64,000 nt of DNA from assembly GCF_900187645.1 (NCBI RefSeq), contig NZ_FYEE01000015.1, positions 1-64,000 on the forward strand, given 5' to 3'. The position numbers were made by a program, and so were the translations under genes. A model generated the notes under the pieces. That model worked only from the letters and a program-made list of their open reading frames with translations. It was not told where the DNA came from and did not search any database. The first letter of the stretch is position 1. Each line of letters starts with the position of its first letter. This document shows, piece after piece, positions 16,044 to 25,443 of the stretch. The stretch comes from Pseudomonas sp. Irchel 3E20 (GTDB lineage Bacteria > Pseudomonadota > Gammaproteobacteria > Pseudomonadales > Pseudomonadaceae).

Positions 16044-18104
16044 ATGCCTTTCAAGAGACGCACCTGGGTGCTGGCCATCGGGTCGGCGTATTACCTGGCG
16101 CCTAGCGCTTGGGCTGACACCGTCACGAACGTGCTGGAAATCGCGCCGATCACGGTGACTGGGGAAAAAATCAACCGCACCCTGGCGCAGACCCAGTCCA
16201 GCGTGGTGGTGGTCACCGAAGAAAAGCTGCGCGAACACGGCGATAAAGACCTGGTGGACGTCTTCGCCCGCACCCCCGGCGTCTACAACCAGGCCGGCAA
16301 TGAAACCTGGGGTATTCGCGGCGTGCCGGTGTCCGGTTTCGATGACCAGGGCCCGGCCACCCTCAATGGCGCCATTTCGGTATACGTTGACGGCGCCCAG
16401 CAGCCCAACCGCGCCTTGACCCTGAGCCCCACGCCGCTGTGGGACGCCGAGCAGGTGGAAGTGTTCCTTGGCCCGCAATCGACCACCCAGGGGCGTAACT
16501 CCCTGGCCGGTGCGGTGGTGATCCAAACCAAGAATCCTACATTCGAGCCGAGCTTTTCCGCGCAGACCAACGTCGGTAACTACGGCGAACACGGTGCTGC
16601 CGTGGCCGGTGGCGGTGCGCTTGTGCAAGACAAGATCGCCGGGCGCATTGCCGTGGACTACCAGGAAGGCGACGGCTTTATTCGCAACGTCGACCTGCAC
16701 GACGACGCCAACCCTCGTCGCACCAGCAATGCCCGCGGCAAATTGCTGATTCTGCCGACAGACGATGTTGACGTACTGTTCACCTACGCCCACAACGAGC
16801 ACCGCCAGGGCGATCGCTCGGTGATGCGGGTCAACGACAAGGTGCAGTACTACAAGATTTCGTCCGACACCCAGGCGTTCGACAACCTCAAGCAAGACAC
16901 CCTCAGCGCCAAGGTCGATTACCGCTTGAACGACGCCTGGACCCTGACCAGCCTGACCGCCAACACGCATTCGGACTACAGCGCCCGCTTGGATTTCGAC
17001 CAGAGCGCGACGGCCAACGATGTGGTCCTGCGCAATCAGGACGGTGACCTGTTCAGCCAGGAACTGCGCCTGGGTTATCAATCCGAGACGCTGCGCAGTT
17101 TCGTCGGCGCCTACTACGGCAACACCACCAACAACTTCCACGATCGCCTGCTGTTCGACAAAGTACTGGGCGGCACCACCAAGGGCGATACGCGGATCCA
17201 GAACCAGGCCCTGTTCGGCGAGATCAACTGGACCTTCGTGCCGCGCTGGACCCTGATTACCGGCCTGCGCCTGGACCACGAACAGAACGACACCGACATC
17301 GACCAGGACGACTTCTCCAGCGCTGGCAAGGTCAGCAAGTCGTTCAATGCCGTGCTGCCCAAACTGGGCATTGACTACGAGTTGGCCACCGACCAATTTG
17401 TCGGCTTCATGGTGCGCAAGGGCTATCGCGGCGGTGGCGTCAACGTGCGCGCCGGTGGCGGCCACGCGGCCTACGACCCGGAATACACCACCACCTACGA
17501 GTTGTCGTACCGCGGCGCGTGGCAGGAAAAAACCCTGCGCGCCCGCGCCAACCTCTACTACACCGACTGGAAAGACCAGCAGGTTAGCGTGCTGGATGAC
17601 GCGGGCAACTTCGTGCACATCTATAACGCCGGGCGCAGCGAGATCAAGGGCCTGGAGCTGTTCGTCGAGAAGGACGTGAGCCGCCACCTGACCCTGACCG
17701 CCGGCGGTGCGGTGACCGATGGCAAGTACAAGGATTTCGTCACCGGCAATGGCGAGGACATGAGCGGCGAGTCGTTCCTCCATTCGCCCAAGTACAAGGT
17801 CTCGCTGGGCGGCACCTATCGCCTGGACAACGGCTTGAGCCTCAATACCGACGTCACCTACCAGGCCGCGAGCCCTTCGCAGTACCAGTTCAACGACGCG
17901 GGCAAGGTGACCGGCGAGCGCAAAAGCGACAACTACGTGCTGGTCAACTTCAACGGCCAGTACCCCTTGACCCAGAACGTCACCGTCTCTGCCTACGTGA
18001 AAAACGCCTTTGACAAGGAGTACGTCACCAACAACCGCGTGGACGACATCATCGACGTCGGCGCCCCGCGTACCCTGGGCCTGGCGCTGCGCTACGACCT
18101 GTAG
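16044..18104 (+). CDS. TonB-dependent outer-membrane receptor, probably for a siderophore
   Basis: This is a 686-residue receptor. It has a signal peptide (about 1-25, ending PSAWA), a TonB-box-like segment (EIAPITVTGEK), a plug domain (VVVVTEEKLREHG, VDVFARTPGVYNQ, AEQVEVFLGPQSTTQGRNS) and a 22-strand barrel ending LGLALRYDL. The ending lacks the usual terminal Phe/Trp, which is a little unusual. AGGGGAG precedes the ATG at 16044. A Fur box upstream suggests iron control. It resembles P. aeruginosa PA2911-type receptors from memory; the ligand cannot be told from sequence. No sigma/anti-sigma pair or siderophore genes adjoin it. Confidence 0.88.
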   Translation: MPFKRRTWVLAIGSAYYLAPSAWADTVTNVLEIAPITVTGEKINRTLAQTQSSVVVVTEEKLREHGDKDLVDVFARTPGVYNQAGNETWGIRGVPVSGFDDQGPATLNGAISVYVDGAQQPNRALTLSPTPLWDAEQVEVFLGPQSTTQGRNSLAGAVVIQTKNPTFEPSFSAQTNVGNYGEHGAAVAGGGALVQDKIAGRIAVDYQEGDGFIRNVDLHDDANPRRTSNARGKLLILPTDDVDVLFTYAHNEHRQGDRSVMRVNDKVQYYKISSDTQAFDNLKQDTLSAKVDYRLNDAWTLTSLTANTHSDYSARLDFDQSATANDVVLRNQDGDLFSQELRLGYQSETLRSFVGAYYGNTTNNFHDRLLFDKVLGGTTKGDTRIQNQALFGEINWTFVPRWTLITGLRLDHEQNDTDIDQDDFSSAGKVSKSFNAVLPKLGIDYELATDQFVGFMVRKGYRGGGVNVRAGGGHAAYDPEYTTTYELSYRGAWQEKTLRARANLYYTDWKDQQVSVLDDAGNFVHIYNAGRSEIKGLELFVEKDVSRHLTLTAGGAVTDGKYKDFVTGNGEDMSGESFLHSPKYKVSLGGTYRLDNGLSLNTDVTYQAASPSQYQFNDAGKVTGERKSDNYVLVNFNGQYPLTQNVTVSAYVKNAFDKEYVTNNRVDDIIDVGAPRTLGLALRYDL

Positions 18105-18123
18105 CGCCGCGGTTCGCCGGGGG

Positions 18124-18762
18124 TTACAGCGACAACATCAGGCGCCCGGCGAACAGAATCAGGATCAGCCCCATGCTGCGCTCGAACCAGTGCCCTAGGC
18201 GCAGGAATACCTGGCGCACCCGGGCGCTGGAAAAAAACAGCGCGACGATGACGAACCACGCCGCGTTGACCAGGCACATCCACACCCCGTACAGCGCCTG
18301 CACCTGCAACGGTGTCGAGGCGCTGACCACGGTGGTGAAAATCGCCAGGAAAAACAGCGTCGCCTTGGGGTTGGTGGCGTTGGTCAGGAACCCGGTCATA
18401 AAGGCCTTGCCCAGGCGTTGCCGGGGCGAATCGGGTTCCGCTTGCGCCATGCCTTCCAACTGGCTGCGGGCCTTGCTGCGCAGCAGGTTGATCCCCAAAT
18501 ACAAAATGTAGCCAGCGCCCACCACCTTGGCCACCGTCAGTAGCCAGGGCAGGGCGTGCATCAGTGCACCCACGCCCAGCAGGGTGTAGAGCACGTGCAC
18601 GGAAATCCCCGCGCCAATGCCCAGGGCGGTGCACAGGCCCGTGAGGCGGCCGAAGCGCACGCTTTGGCGGATGGTCACGGCGAAGTCCGGGCCGGGGGCG
18701 ATCACGGCCAGCAGGTGAATGGTGGCCAGGGCGATGAATTCGCCCAGATAAGTCGAGAGCAT
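18124..18762 (-). CDS. LysE/RhtB family amino-acid exporter
   Basis: This 212-residue inner-membrane protein has about six membrane helices. The family signature appears near the N terminus (HLLAVIAPGPDFAVTIRQSV), followed by GIGAGISVHVLYTLLGVGAL and the FLTNATNPKATLFFLAIF block. RhtB/LysE proteins export homoserine, threonine, leucine or basic amino acids; the substrate here is unknown. I chose the ATG at 18762 because the family starts there; a longer open frame upstream is not family-like. It diverges from a LysR-type gene at 18862, the usual arrangement for a regulator and its exporter. Confidence 0.88.
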   Translation of the reverse strand: MLSTYLGEFIALATIHLLAVIAPGPDFAVTIRQSVRFGRLTGLCTALGIGAGISVHVLYTLLGVGALMHALPWLLTVAKVVGAGYILYLGINLLRSKARSQLEGMAQAEPDSPRQRLGKAFMTGFLTNATNPKATLFFLAIFTTVVSASTPLQVQALYGVWMCLVNAAWFVIVALFFSSARVRQVFLRLGHWFERSMGLILILFAGRLMLSL

Positions 18763-18861
18763 GGCGGTTCCAAAAGGGCGGGGAGTGCGGCGGCTGGCGA
18801 TCAGCGGTATGGGGCGCAGTATAAACTTGCGCGCGATAGTGGATAATCCGTGCAAATTTCA

Positions 18862-19833
18862 ATGGACTTATGCGCCATGGGCATCAATCTACCGTTACCG
18901 CTGTTGGCCGAGATGGCCACCTTCGTCAAGGTGGTGGAAACCGGCAACTTCTCCGAAACCGCGCGCCAATTGGGCCTGTCACCCTCGGCGGTGAGCCGCA
19001 GCATTTCGCGCCTGGAACAGGCCCTGGGCACGCGCCTGCTGCAACGCACCACGCGCAAATTGCGCCTAAGCGAAAGCGGCGAAGAAGTGTTCAAGCGCTG
19101 CCAGGACATGGTCAGCGCCGCCCGTGCGGTGCTGGCGGTCAGCGGCCAGTACGTGCAGGAGGCCCAGGGCCTGGTGCGGGTCAGTGTGCCCAAGGCTGTC
19201 GGGCGTTTTGTGTTGCACCCCCACATGGCCGAGTTTTTGCGCCGCTACCCCAATGTGGACGTGCAGTTGATCCTCGAAGACCGCCAGGTGGATTTGATCG
19301 ACGACAACGTCGACCTGAGCATCCGCATCACCGACAGCCCGCCGCCGGGGTTGATTGGCCGCCCCTTGCTGCCCATCGACCACTTGCTGTGCGCCACACC
19401 GCAGTACCTGGCCGAGCACGGCACGCCGCGCCAGCCTCGGGACTTGCTCGGCCACAGCTGTATTTACCTGGGGGAAACCCCGGGCGATGCACGCTGGAAA
19501 TTCAAGCAGGGCAGCCGCGCGGTGACGGTGGCCGTGCGCGGGCGCTATGCCGCCAACCACACCGGCGTGCGCCTGGACGCGGCGTTGCAGCATGTGGGTA
19601 TCGCCAGCCTGCCGTACTTCACCGCGCGCCATGCCCTGGAGCAGGGCACCCTGGTGCAGGTGCTGGCGGACTGGGACTTCATCGCCTCCTACACGGGCGA
19701 CGCCTGGTTGCTGTACTCGCCCACCCGCTACCTGCCGCCCAAGTTGCGGGTGTTTATCGACTATCTGGTTGAATGCCTGGGCCGCGAGCCGACGTTGGCA
19801 CCCTGGAAAGCCGCGCAAACAAAAGGCCCGTAG
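18862..19833 (+). CDS. LysR-type transcriptional regulator
   Basis: This is a protein of about 323 residues. The winged HTH is near the N terminus (ETGNFSETARQLGLSPSAVSRSISRLEQALGTRLLQRTTR) and a periplasmic-binding-like effector domain follows. HLLCATPQYLAEHG and VRLDAALQHVGIASLPYFTA are typical of the DsdC/CrgA-like LTTR branch. The start is uncertain: GTG 18850, ATG 18862 and ATG 18877 are all in frame and none has a good ribosome-binding site. It diverges from the LysE exporter by 99 bp and probably controls it in response to the exported amino acid. Confidence 0.87.
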   Translation: MDLCAMGINLPLPLLAEMATFVKVVETGNFSETARQLGLSPSAVSRSISRLEQALGTRLLQRTTRKLRLSESGEEVFKRCQDMVSAARAVLAVSGQYVQEAQGLVRVSVPKAVGRFVLHPHMAEFLRRYPNVDVQLILEDRQVDLIDDNVDLSIRITDSPPPGLIGRPLLPIDHLLCATPQYLAEHGTPRQPRDLLGHSCIYLGETPGDARWKFKQGSRAVTVAVRGRYAANHTGVRLDAALQHVGIASLPYFTARHALEQGTLVQVLADWDFIASYTGDAWLLYSPTRYLPPKLRVFIDYLVECLGREPTLAPWKAAQTKGP

Positions 19834-19853
19834 CGCAGGGCTGGCGGGCCTTG
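19816..19853 (-). terminator. Minus-strand terminator overlapping the LysR-type gene stop
   Basis: On the minus strand AAGGCCCG pairs with CGGGCCTT, followed by TTGTTTG. It sits 20 bp beyond the stop of the 19873-20271 gene. The right half of the structure includes the last codons of the convergent LysR gene. Confidence 0.65.
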
Positions 19854-19872
19854 GGTCAAGCGTGGCGGCGGA

Positions 19873-20271
19873 TCAGTGCTTGCTGCCCTCGTCAGGCATG
19901 GCCAGCAGTTGCTTTTCCTGGTTCCAGTCGAAGGGTTCGTCGTTCTGCTCGGCTTCGTAGCGGCGGTCTTCGAGGGCCTGGTACAGGTCGATTTCGTCGT
20001 CGGGCATGTAGTGCAGGCAGTCGCCGGCGAAGTACCAGAGCAGGTCGCGGGGCACCAGGTGGGCGATTTGCGGGTAGCGCTGGATCACCTGGCACAGCAG
20101 GTCCTGGCCCAGGTATTGGCTTTCGATCGGCTCGATGGGCAAGGAGGCGCGCAGTTCGTCGAAGCGTTCCAGGAACAAGGCGTGGCTCTCTTCCGGCACC
20201 TGCTCGGCATCACCTACCGCGACCAGGATGCTGCGCAGAAGGTCGAGCTGGACGAGTGTTTGGTCGAGCAT
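19873..20271 (-). CDS. Conserved protein of unknown function, PA2816-like
   Basis: This 132-residue acidic cytosolic protein has no known domain. It is helical at first (VQLDLLRSILVAVGDAEQVPEESHALFLERFDEL), then carries DLLWYFAGDCLHYMPDDEI and EPFDWNQEKQLLAMP. From memory, a protein of this kind lies beside the acyl-CoA dehydrogenase gene in P. aeruginosa (PA2815-PA2816), as here. The name of its neighbour suggests a link with fatty-acid metabolism, but that is context only. The ATG at 20271 has AGAGGACC upstream. Confidence 0.75.
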   Translation of the reverse strand: MLDQTLVQLDLLRSILVAVGDAEQVPEESHALFLERFDELRASLPIEPIESQYLGQDLLCQVIQRYPQIAHLVPRDLLWYFAGDCLHYMPDDEIDLYQALEDRRYEAEQNDEPFDWNQEKQLLAMPDEGSKH

Positions 20272-20296
20272 ATGAAGGGTCCTCTAGAACTGAAGC

Positions 20297-20336
20297 AAAA
20301 CGGGCGCCGGAGTATATAGCCGCGGCGCCCGTTTTT
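20297..20336. terminator. Hairpin downstream of the acyl-CoA dehydrogenase gene
   Basis: AAAACGGGCGCC and GGCGCCCGTTTTT are perfect arms around a 16-nt loop. On the minus strand it lies 28 bp past the end of the fadE-like gene, and a short T-run follows (TTTTGC). It also sits just upstream of the next leftward gene, so read-through or a promoter inside the loop (TATATA) is possible. Confidence 0.6.
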
Positions 20337-20364
20337 CATTACCCGCCCGCTTTGCGGGCAGTGG

Positions 20365-22812
20365 TCAGCGCACTTTGCCGGCGCTGGCGCTCAGTTCCTC
20401 TTTGCTGAAGTCATCGACGTCGATCACCGCGCGCTGCGCCGTTTGCGCGTCGCGCAGGGTCTGCGCCTCGCCGGCCTGCAACACGCCGGCCTCCAGGGCG
20501 GCATCGATGGCATGCTCGCCGGCGGCCGGGGTGACCTGGCCGCTTTTGAGGGCGGCGTGGAGTTTTTTCTGCAAGGGTTGGGCGCCGTCGAGCAGGTCGC
20601 AGGCGTGTTGCAGCGCGCCGACCGGGTCTTGCGCCGATTGCGGGCGGTAGCAGCCTTGCAGCAACTCTTCCAGGGCCGGGTCGCCCTTGGCGCGGCCGAT
20701 TAACGCAGCCACTTGCGCGGCCAGTGTGTCCGACGGCCCGGTGTGGCGCCGGCCGAAGGGGAACACCACCACCCGCAGCAGGCAGCCGAGCACGCGGTTG
20801 GGGAAGTTGCTCAGCAGTTCATCCAGCGCCCGTTCGGCCTGGCCGAGGCTTTCCTCCATGGCCCAGCACAGCAGCGGCTCCATGTAGTCGGGCGAGCCGA
20901 GGTCGTGGTAGCGCTTGAGGGCGGCGCTGCCCAGGTACAGGTTGCTCAACACATCCCCCAGGCGTGCCGACAGCCGCTCGCGGCGCTTGAGTTCGCCGCC
21001 CAGCAGCATCATGCACAGGTCGGCCAGCAGGGCGAAGGCCGCAGCCTGACGGTTGAGGGCGCGGAAGTAGCCCTGGCTGAGCTTGTCTCCGGGCGCCGCT
21101 TCGAAGTGGCCCAGGCCCAGGTTGAGCACCAGGGTGCTGGCAGCGTTGCTCACGGCAAAGCCGATGTGCTTGAGCAGCAGGCCATCGAACTCCACCAGGG
21201 CTTGGTCTTTGTCTTCACGGGCGGCGAGGGCCATTTCCTTGAGCACGAACGGGTGGCAGCGGATCGCGCCCTGGCCGAAGATCATCAGGTTGCGCGAGAG
21301 GATGTTGGCGCCTTCCACGGTGATGAAAATCGGCGCCCCTTGCCAACTGCGGCCCAGGTAGTTGTTGGGCCCCATGATGATGCCCTTACCGCCGTGCACG
21401 TCCATGGCGTGGCTGATGCACTCGCGGCCGCGCTCGGTGAGGTGGTACTTGAGGATGGCCGAAAGTACTGAGGGTTTTTCCCCCAGGTCCACCGCGTTGG
21501 CGGTGAGCATGCGGGCGCTGTCCATCAGCCAGGCGTTGCCGCCGATGCGCGCCAGGGCTTCCTGGATGCCTTCAAACGCCGCCAGCGGTACGTTGAATTG
21601 CTCGCGCACCCGGGCGTACTGGCCGGTCACCAGGCTGGTGAACTTGGCCGCGCCGGTGCCCACCGCCGGCAGGGAAATGGAGCGCCCCACGGAGAGGCAG
21701 TTCATCAGCATCATCCAGCCTTTGCCGAGCATTTCCTGGCCACCGATCAGGCAGTCCAGCGGCACGAACACGTCTTTGCCCGAGTTCGGCCCGTTCATGA
21801 ACGCCGCGCCCAGGGGCAGGTGGCGGCGGCCGATTTCCACGCCGGGGGTGTCGGTGGGAATCAGCGCCAGGCTGATGCCCAGGTCTTCCTGGTCGCCGAG
21901 CAAGTGCTCGGGGTCATAGGCCTTGAACGCCAGGCCCAGCAGGGTGGCGACGGGGCCGAGGGTGATGTAGCGCTTTTCCCAGTTCAGGCGCAGGCCCAGC
22001 ACTTCCTGGCCTTGCCACTGGCCTTTGCAGATGATTCCGGTGTCGGGCATGGCGCCGGCGTCGGAGCCGGCCAGCGGCCCGGTCAGGGCGAAGCAGGGGA
22101 TGTCGTCGCCCCGGGCCAGGCGTGGCAGGTAGTGGTTGCGCTGCTCATCGGTGCCGTAGTGCAGCAACAGCTCGGCCGGGCCGAGGGAGTTGGGCACCAT
22201 CACGGTGGACGCGAGGTCGCCGCTGCGGGTGGCCAGTTTCATCGCTACTTGGGAGTGGGCGTAGGCCGAGAAGCCTTTGCCGCCGAATTCTTTGGGGATA
22301 ATCAGGGCGAAAAAGCCGTTTTGCTTGATGTGCTCCCAGGCCTGGGGCGGCAGGTCCATGTCCTGGCCGATCTGCCAGTCGCTGACCATGGCGCAGAGTT
22401 CTTCGGTGGGGCCGTCGAGGAAGGCTTGTTCTTCTTCGCTCAACTGCACCTTGGGGTAGGCCAGCAGCGTGTCCCAATTGGGCCGCCCGCTGAACAGCTC
22501 GCCGTCCCACCACACGGTGCCGGCGTCGATGGCATCGCGTTCGGTCTGGGACATGGGTGGTAGGGTTTTCTGGAACCAGCTGAACAGCGGCGCGGTGAAC
22601 AGTTTGCGGCGCAGGTCCGGCAACAGCAGGGGCGCGGCCACGGCGGCCAGCAACAGCCAGAAAACCAGCAGCAGCCAACCCGGTGCGTGGCTGGCGACGC
22701 CCATGGCCACCAGGTACACGGCCACCACGCCCATCGCGGGCAGGGGCGCGACCCGGCGATGCGCCAGGTAAGCAATGCCGAGCACCAGAACCAGTATCCA
22801 CAACAGCAACAT
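20365..22812 (-). CDS. fadE: Acyl-CoA dehydrogenase, FadE type
   Basis: This 815-residue enzyme carries out the first, FAD-dependent step of fatty-acid beta-oxidation. Two or three N-terminal membrane helices (about residues 1-65) anchor it, as in E. coli FadE. The dehydrogenase domain follows (FGGKGFSAYAHSQVAMKL; CFALTGPLAGSDAGA). The catalytic glutamate is in FITVEGANILSRNLMIFGQG, and a FadE-specific C-terminal extension comes after it. GGAGG precedes the ATG at 22812; the in-frame TTG six bases upstream is unlikely. It is divergent from a transglutaminase-like gene. Related dehydrogenases are numerous in Pseudomonas, so chain-length preference is unknown. Confidence 0.9.
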   Translation of the reverse strand: MLLLWILVLVLGIAYLAHRRVAPLPAMGVVAVYLVAMGVASHAPGWLLLVFWLLLAAVAAPLLLPDLRRKLFTAPLFSWFQKTLPPMSQTERDAIDAGTVWWDGELFSGRPNWDTLLAYPKVQLSEEEQAFLDGPTEELCAMVSDWQIGQDMDLPPQAWEHIKQNGFFALIIPKEFGGKGFSAYAHSQVAMKLATRSGDLASTVMVPNSLGPAELLLHYGTDEQRNHYLPRLARGDDIPCFALTGPLAGSDAGAMPDTGIICKGQWQGQEVLGLRLNWEKRYITLGPVATLLGLAFKAYDPEHLLGDQEDLGISLALIPTDTPGVEIGRRHLPLGAAFMNGPNSGKDVFVPLDCLIGGQEMLGKGWMMLMNCLSVGRSISLPAVGTGAAKFTSLVTGQYARVREQFNVPLAAFEGIQEALARIGGNAWLMDSARMLTANAVDLGEKPSVLSAILKYHLTERGRECISHAMDVHGGKGIIMGPNNYLGRSWQGAPIFITVEGANILSRNLMIFGQGAIRCHPFVLKEMALAAREDKDQALVEFDGLLLKHIGFAVSNAASTLVLNLGLGHFEAAPGDKLSQGYFRALNRQAAAFALLADLCMMLLGGELKRRERLSARLGDVLSNLYLGSAALKRYHDLGSPDYMEPLLCWAMEESLGQAERALDELLSNFPNRVLGCLLRVVVFPFGRRHTGPSDTLAAQVAALIGRAKGDPALEELLQGCYRPQSAQDPVGALQHACDLLDGAQPLQKKLHAALKSGQVTPAAGEHAIDAALEAGVLQAGEAQTLRDAQTAQRAVIDVDDFSKEELSASAGKVR

Positions 22813-23050
22813 ATTCAATCCTCCATGAGGCCAGGGGCAAAACCACCCTCAGAGCGTAGACGGCATCTGTGAAGCGGGGGCGGTGAGAGCGGGGTAGGAC
22901 AGTGTGCGTGATGATTGTCAGTCGGGTCGGCGGCAGATGTAAGAGTGCTGGCGCCTGCCCCGGTGGCAATCCCTGATATTTGGCCGAAACGTCGTTATCC
23001 GTGTGCGGGGTCTGTCGCTAGACTCGGGGCTTCCCCAGGAGAGCCTTCCC

Positions 23051-23710
23051 ATGCACGAATACCTCAAGCCCGGCCGGTTCATCGATAGTGACCACCCTGC
23101 GGTGGTGGAGTTCGCGCAAAAACATCGCGGCACTGCTCGCGAGCCGCGCGAGCAAGCGGTGAACCTGTACTACGCGGTGCGTGAAGCGGTGCGCTACAAC
23201 CCCTACACCTTCAGCCGCGACCCCGACACCCTGCGCGGCAGCTACGCCCTGGACAGCGCCGAAAGTTACTGTGTGCCCAAGGCCACCCTGCTGGCCGGGT
23301 GCGCGCGGCATTGCGGGATACCGGCGCGCATTGGCCTGGCCGATGTGCGCAACCACCTGTCCACGCCGCGCCTGATCGAGCTGCTCAAAAGCGACGTGTT
23401 CGCCATGCACGGCTACACCGAGCTGTACCTGGACGGGCGCTGGGTCAAGGCCACGCCTGCGTTCAACCAGAAACTGTGCGACCTATTCGATGTGCCGGCC
23501 CTGGATTTCGATGGGGTCAACGACAGCGTATTCCACCCCTTCAACCGCCAGGGGCAGCAGTCGATGGAGTACCTGGTGGACCACGGCCAGTTCGCCGATG
23601 TGCCCGAGGCGTTGTTCTTCGGCCACATTGCCCAGTGCTATCCGCACTTGTTCGCCGAACATCAGAGCGGCCTGCTGGGGGACTTGCAGAGCGATTTGAG
23701 TCGCGCCTGA
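23051..23710 (+). CDS. Transglutaminase-like cysteine peptidase family protein
   Basis: This is a 219-residue protein of the transglutaminase-like superfamily. The fold's Cys-His-Asp triad is plausible: Cys in AESYCVPKATLLAGCARHCG, His in FAMHGYTELYLDGRW, and Asp close after in LYLDGRWVKATPAFN. It has no signal peptide. AGGAG precedes the ATG at 23051. From memory, P. aeruginosa has the same kind of gene between the acyl-CoA dehydrogenase and the GST (PA2814). Relatives include bacterial peptidases of unknown substrate, so the reaction is not assigned. Confidence 0.82.
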   Translation: MHEYLKPGRFIDSDHPAVVEFAQKHRGTAREPREQAVNLYYAVREAVRYNPYTFSRDPDTLRGSYALDSAESYCVPKATLLAGCARHCGIPARIGLADVRNHLSTPRLIELLKSDVFAMHGYTELYLDGRWVKATPAFNQKLCDLFDVPALDFDGVNDSVFHPFNRQGQQSMEYLVDHGQFADVPEALFFGHIAQCYPHLFAEHQSGLLGDLQSDLSRA

Positions 23711-23753
23711 TCCGGCGTAGACTGCCCGGGCATTTAGCCATCTGGGAGCGCTC

Positions 23754-24377
23754 ATGCTGAAAATCTGGGGTCGGAAAAACTCATCCAACGTGCGCAAGGC
23801 GCTGTGGTGCGCCGAAGAGTTGGGCTTGGCCTACGAGGCCCTGGACGCCGGCGGTGCCTTTGGCGTGGTGGACACGCCGCAGTACCGGGTGCTCAACCCC
23901 AACGGGCGGATCCCGATGATCGAGGACGATGGCTTTGTGCTGTGGGAATCCAACGCCATCGTGCGCTACCTGTGCGCCCGCCACGCCAGCGATTCGCCCT
24001 GGTACCCGGCCGATGTGCAGGCCCGGGCCAGCGCCGACAAGTGGATGGACTGGACCACTTCGACCTTTGCCGAACCCTTCCGCCAGGTGTTCTGGGGCGT
24101 GCTGCGCACCCCCGCCGAGCAGCAGGACTGGGCCGCCATTCACGCCGCCCGCGACACCTGCGCGCAATTGTTGGCCCGTGTGGACCAGGCGTTGGCTGGC
24201 CAACCCTACCTCTCGGGCGAGGCCATCGGCATGGGCGATATTCCCCTGGGCAGTTTTATTTACGCCTGGTTCGAGATGCCCATCGAGCGCGCGCCGCTGC
24301 CCCATTTGCACGCCTGGTACGAGCGCCTGAAACAGCGCCCGGCCTACCGCCACGCGGTGATGACTGCGTTGACTTAA
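23754..24377 (+). CDS. Glutathione S-transferase family protein
   Basis: This is a 207-residue cytosolic enzyme. The thioredoxin-like N-terminal domain (about residues 1-80) carries the GSH site: RKNSSNVRKALWCAEEL, the cis-proline region NGRIPMIEDDGF, and WESNAIVRYL. The C-terminal all-helical domain ends SGEAIGMGDIPLGSFIYAWF, with the N-capping motif typical of GSTs. The serine in NSSNV is the probable activating residue. It follows the transglutaminase-like gene by 43 bp; the shared reading direction suggests one transcript. The substrate is unknown. Confidence 0.88.
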   Translation: MLKIWGRKNSSNVRKALWCAEELGLAYEALDAGGAFGVVDTPQYRVLNPNGRIPMIEDDGFVLWESNAIVRYLCARHASDSPWYPADVQARASADKWMDWTTSTFAEPFRQVFWGVLRTPAEQQDWAAIHAARDTCAQLLARVDQALAGQPYLSGEAIGMGDIPLGSFIYAWFEMPIERAPLPHLHAWYERLKQRPAYRHAVMTALT

Positions 24378-24510
24378 TACCGACTATCAACACAGGTGAC
24401 TGTACTTGTGCGGCCTCGACAAGCACCATTGCGCCTGTCGGTGCCGCTGCATTGCTTGCGGCCCACGCTGGTTTTTCTCTTTTCCTTCCTTCTTGGTGCA
24501 TGAATCCGAT

Positions 24511-25443
24511 ATGAGTTCCGCTCTGTCCATCCGGCAGCTAACCAAAACCTACGGCAACGGTTTCCAGGCCCTGAGTGGTATCGATCTGGACGTCGCCGAA
24601 GGTGACTTTTTCGCCTTGCTCGGCCCTAACGGCGCCGGTAAATCCACCACCATCGGCATCCTCTCCACCCTGGTCAACAAGACCAGCGGCACGGTGAACA
24701 TCTTCGGCCATGACCTGGACCGCAACCCGGCGGCGCTCAAGCGTTGCATCGGCGTGGTGCCGCAGGAATTCAATTTCAACCAGTTCGAGAAGACCTTCGA
24801 CATCGTCGTGACCCAGGCCGGCTACTACGGCATCCCGGCCAAAGTCGCTAAGGAACGCGCCGAGCAGTACCTGACCCAGCTCGGCCTGTGGGACAAGCGC
24901 GATGTGCCGTCGCGCTCGCTCTCTGGTGGCATGAAGCGGCGCTTGATGATCGCCCGCGCCCTGGTCCACGAGCCGCGCCTGCTGATCCTCGACGAGCCCA
25001 CCGCGGGCGTGGACATCGAACTGCGCCGCTCGATGTGGACCTTCCTCACCGAGCTGAACGAGAAAGGCATCACCATCATCCTCACCACCCATTACCTGGA
25101 AGAGGCTGAACAGCTGTGCCGCAACATCGGCATCATCGACCACGGCACCATCGTCGAGAACACCAGCATGCGTCAGTTGCTCGGCCAACTGCATGTCGAG
25201 ACGTTTTTGCTCGACCTCAAGCACAACCTGCAAGCGCCACCGGCGCTGGTGGGCTACCCCAATCGGCTGGTGGACAACCACACCCTGGAAGTCCAGGTGG
25301 ACAAGGCCGTGGGCATCACCGCGCTGTTCGGCCAACTGGCGGCGCAGAACATCGAAGTGCTGAGCTTGCGCAACAAAACCAATCGCCTTGAGGAGTTGTT
25401 TGTGTCCCTGGTGGAAAAAAACCTGGCGAAGGTGGCCATATGA
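24511..25443 (+). CDS. ABC-2 exporter ATP-binding protein, YadG-like
   Basis: This is a 310-residue ATPase of the daunorubicin/YadG group. Walker A is GPNGAGKSTTIG, the signature is LSGGMKRRLMIARAL, Walker B is LLILDEPTAGVD, and the H-loop is LTTHYLEEAEQL. An additional C-terminal domain of about 90 residues follows. The ATG at 24511 has no strong ribosome-binding site, and a nested ATGAATCCGATATGA (24500-24514) overlaps it, so translation could be coupled to that five-codon frame. It overlaps the permease gene by ATGA. The E. coli yadGH pair is the closest named match; the cargo is unknown. Confidence 0.88.
   Translation: MSSALSIRQLTKTYGNGFQALSGIDLDVAEGDFFALLGPNGAGKSTTIGILSTLVNKTSGTVNIFGHDLDRNPAALKRCIGVVPQEFNFNQFEKTFDIVVTQAGYYGIPAKVAKERAEQYLTQLGLWDKRDVPSRSLSGGMKRRLMIARALVHEPRLLILDEPTAGVDIELRRSMWTFLTELNEKGITIILTTHYLEEAEQLCRNIGIIDHGTIVENTSMRQLLGQLHVETFLLDLKHNLQAPPALVGYPNRLVDNHTLEVQVDKAVGITALFGQLAAQNIEVLSLRNKTNRLEELFVSLVEKNLAKVAI

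Noticed and set aside
15969..17783. Long minus-strand frame opposite the TonB-dependent receptor
   Set aside because: It encodes a Val/Gly-rich product with no domain and mirrors the receptor codons.
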